Positions 51,965-59,857 of a stretch of 59,857 bases of DNA are shown here, one piece after another. Origin of the DNA: Phycisphaeraceae bacterium (lineage in GTDB: Bacteria; Planctomycetota; Phycisphaerae; Phycisphaerales; Phycisphaeraceae); assembly GCA_028277745.1 (NCBI GenBank), contig JANQFR010000054.1, forward strand, positions 1-59,857. Direction: 5' to 3'. The notes beneath the pieces were generated by a model that saw only the letters and a list, made by a program, of their open reading frames with translations, did not search any database and was not told where the DNA came from. Position 1 is the stretch's first letter, and the number at the start of each line of letters is the position of its first letter. A program made the translations under genes and the position numbers.

Positions 51965-52807
51965 TCACTTCGACGGGACCGGGGCGGGCGCGGGATCGGG
52001 ACGCGACGCGGCGGCGGGCTTGGCGGCGGGCGGTTGCGCGGCCCCGGCCGGCCCGGCGGAGGCGAGGGCCTCGGCGCGGGGGACGAGGAACCATGCGTTG
52101 AACAGCTTTTCAACCGCTTCTTCGAGCTGCGTGCCGATCATGTGGGTGCGGTGCTTGAAGCCGTGGTAGGCGACCAACGCGGGGATCGCGAGGATCAGGC
52201 CGACCGCGGTGGTGATCAGGGCCTTGGAGATCGACCCGGCCAGCAGGGACGCGCCGCCCTCGTCGCCGAAGACCTCGACGAGCTTGAACGACTCGATCAT
52301 GCCGATCATGGTGCCCAATAGCCCCAGCAGCGGCGCGATGCCGGCGATGACGGCGAACGGCTGGCAGCGCTGCTCCTGCTTGACGACCTCCCGCGCGCCC
52401 AGGTCGCCCGCGGCGGCGAGCAGGATCTGCGGGTCGGCCTTGCGGTGGTCGACGAGGAACACCGCCACCCGCCCCAGGGCCGACGGCTTCTTGTCGCACA
52501 GCTTGCGGATCTGGTCGTACCGCCGCTGATGGAACAACGGCAGCAGCTTGGGGATCAGCTCCGCCGGCACGATCGCCGAGGTCCGCAGCACCACGGCCCG
52601 CTCGATCACGAACGCCAGCAGCACCACCGACGTGATGCCCAGCGCGACCATGGTGACGCCGCCTTCGAGCATCTCTTCGAACCAGTCGACCTGGACCAGG
52701 GCGAGTTCTTCGCTGGTGAGCGCAGTCGGATCGGCGTCGGGCTGGGCGAACGCCGCGGCCGCGAAGGCGGCGACGGCGCATGCCGCCACAATGGACCTGT
52801 AACTCAT
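51965..52807 (-). CDS. exbB: ExbB/TolQ/MotA-type proton channel
   Basis: A 280-residue protein with an N-terminal signal-like helix (to AAAAFAQ), then three membrane helices of the MotA/TolQ/ExbB family: TMVALGITSVVLLAFVIERA, APLLGLLGTMIGMIESF and ITTAVGLILAIPALVAYHGF. The C-terminus is a Pro/Ala-rich tail. With the two ExbD proteins it forms a proton-driven motor of the inner membrane. GGAG precedes the ATG at 52807. It starts a four-gene operon. Confidence 0.92.
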   Translation of the reverse strand: MSYRSIVAACAVAAFAAAAFAQPDADPTALTSEELALVQVDWFEEMLEGGVTMVALGITSVVLLAFVIERAVVLRTSAIVPAELIPKLLPLFHQRRYDQIRKLCDKKPSALGRVAVFLVDHRKADPQILLAAAGDLGAREVVKQEQRCQPFAVIAGIAPLLGLLGTMIGMIESFKLVEVFGDEGGASLLAGSISKALITTAVGLILAIPALVAYHGFKHRTHMIGTQLEEAVEKLFNAWFLVPRAEALASAGPAGAAQPPAAKPAAASRPDPAPAPVPSK

Positions 52808-52970
52808 GCAAGACTCCAAGACAAGTAACAAAAAACCCGGTGAAACCATTCGGCGGGAGGCGATCTGAGCCGCCCATAGGATAAACCGGAACCGGCCCGG
52901 CGTCAGCCCCCGCTATCTGTATGCACCACTTCCTTCAGCGGTGCGTACAAACGAAACCGTTTAAGCCGCG

Positions 52971-54459
<1,489 letters not shown>

Positions 54460-54467
<8 letters not shown>

Positions 54468-54861
54468 GGGGCGAACTCCCAGCGGCGAGTTGCGAACGGC
54501 GAACGGCTTCGCGGTTCGACTTCGCGGTGATCCGAGACGCCGCCAGCATCGCGGTGATCTCATTAGCTTCGTTCAGCAACGGCTGCACCCTTTCCGCTGA
54601 CAAGAGATGACCATCGATAATCAACTCCAACCAGTAACAACATTCATCCGCCTCTTCTTCGGCCACGCCGAGTTTGGCGATGAACTCCGCCTTCGACCGC
54701 CCACGTTTGGCGGAACGGTAATTGGCTCCGATCGACGTGCCGCTGCGGCAGATCTGGTTGCCTATCACGCGGCCGCTGGGCGACGGGGGTAATGCGTCCA
54801 CTAACTTCATGATCCGTAAAGCAAACTCCTTGGTCCGCACGTGTAATTCACTCGACTTCAT
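54460..54861 (-). CDS. Four-helix-bundle protein (rRNA intervening-sequence protein type)
   Basis: A 133-residue protein of the four-helix-bundle family first seen in 23S rRNA intervening sequences (SGRVIGNQICRSGTSIGANY, EAEFIAKLGVAEEEADE-type middle, ECCYWLELIIDGHLL). Role unknown. It is inserted between gltB and gltD, a place where it is not expected. Inverted repeats bracket it (54481-54503 inside its 3' end, and 54894-54916 upstream). Its last residues (RRSQLAAGSSPHG) are encoded by the repeat and by gltD's leader. Confidence 0.88.
54481..54503. repeat. Inverted repeat bracketing the four-helix-bundle gene, left end
   Basis: AGCGGCGAGTTGCGAACGGC plus GAA. Its complement matches 54894-54916 in 20 of 23 bases. 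Confidence 0.8.
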
Positions 54862-54893
54862 AAACGCCCCCGTTCGTTGTCTAACACTTACAT

Positions 54894-54916
54894 TTCGCCG
54901 TTCTCAGCTCGTCGCT
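54894..54916. repeat. Inverted repeat bracketing the four-helix-bundle gene, right end
   Basis: TTCGCCGTTCTCAGCTCGTC plus GCT, complementary to 54481-54503 with three mismatches. It lies just after the gltB stop codon. Confidence 0.8.
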
Positions 54917-54929
54917 CGCAGTTCCCCAA

Positions 54930-59521
<4,592 letters not shown>

Positions 59522-59525
<4 letters not shown>

Positions 59526-59857
59526 AGGCGGGCTCCGAGCAGTCGGCCGTCCGGGGCCGGGGAGGGGCGCAAATCCAAGTCGGGAGAGGGCTCGACAAGC
59601 TCGACGCCGGGGCCGGCGTGCTCGACGAGGTAATCCAGGAACACCTGAACGGCCGGCGGAAGCGTGGCCGAGCCGTTGACCGAAACATCGTCGCGCTCAC
59701 CGCGGGGCCGGCCGCGATGGATCACGCCGATCGGCCGGGTCAGCGGCGGGGTCAGTTCGACCGCCGACAGGGTCCCGGCGGCGACCTCCCGCAGGACCGT
59801 GCGCAGCGGGAGGATCGCGAACCGGTCGGTGACCGCGACCGCGTTCTTAATCGTATC
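59522..59857 (-). CDS. LysR-family regulator, C-terminal part
   Basis: Open to the right edge of the window, so the N-terminal helix-turn-helix is not seen; 111 residues are visible. The visible part (AVTDRFAILPLRTVLREVAA, PPLTRPIGVIHRGRP, PAVQVFLDYLVEHA) is the end of a LysR substrate-binding domain. The stop overlaps the start of gltB (ATGA), so it is translationally coupled to gltB and a likely GltC-like regulator of glutamate synthase; this role is inferred from position. Confidence 0.8.

Overview
The window is about 60 kb of high-GC bacterial DNA. It reads as a chromosome segment of a Planctomycetota bacterium, most likely class Phycisphaerae. The clues are ECF sigma factors carrying long C-terminal extensions, PEP-CTERM proteins, small membrane proteins with a C-x2-C-GYDL...CPEC zinc ribbon, a LacI regulator beside PEP-CTERM genes, and a rhombosortase. 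The lineage is an inference from gene families. No rRNA, tRNA, CRISPR array or recognisable insertion sequence was seen.

Region by region: (1) 1-4.3 kb holds the end of moeA plus moaD (molybdenum cofactor), a DNA-binding/receiver protein, a DUF2959-type lipoprotein and a sigma-54-dependent activator. (2) 4.5-7.3 kb is a VIT-VWA surface protein ending in a Gly-rich/TM/Arg tail, coupled to a rhombosortase that probably processes it. (3) 7.3-13.6 kb holds ergothioneine genes egtB-egtD, an AraC regulator, a Gfo/Idh oxidoreductase, a sugar isomerase-like protein and a methyltransferase. (4) 13.6-15.2 kb is a disturbed, partly low-GC patch with an Rhs-like remnant and a small zinc-ribbon membrane protein. 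(5) 15.3-35.9 kb is the most unusual part. Two giant proteins (1744 and 1222 aa) start with a complete ECF sigma factor, pass through one hydrophobic segment and continue into repeated BtrH_N-like units plus GNAT-like and, in the first, GyrI-like domains. Around them lie secreted stand-alone versions of the same units, GFA, DinB and GyrI-like genes, and broken copies. A LacI regulator, a PEP-CTERM protein and a PEP-CTERM phosphoesterase sit between the two giants. (6) 36-49 kb holds an Nramp-like transporter with altered metal-site motifs, an SDR, membrane proteins, a two-domain retropepsin-like protease, another PEP-CTERM protein, a carboxypeptidase-regulatory-repeat protein, a glycosyltransferase, an alkylguanine alkyltransferase and zinc-ribbon membrane proteins. 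(7) 49-59.9 kb, all on the minus strand, is an ExbB-ExbD-ExbD-TonB-analogue operon, then gltB/gltD split by a four-helix-bundle gene bracketed by inverted repeats, and the end of a LysR regulator that overlaps gltB.

The best candidate for an undescribed system is the sigma-factor/BtrH-like family at 15.3-34.5 kb: fused sensors, secreted stand-alone sensors and degenerate copies side by side. Its function cannot be read from sequence alone. A reasonable inference is a family of membrane-tethered sigma factors that sense small molecules or peptides outside the cytoplasm.
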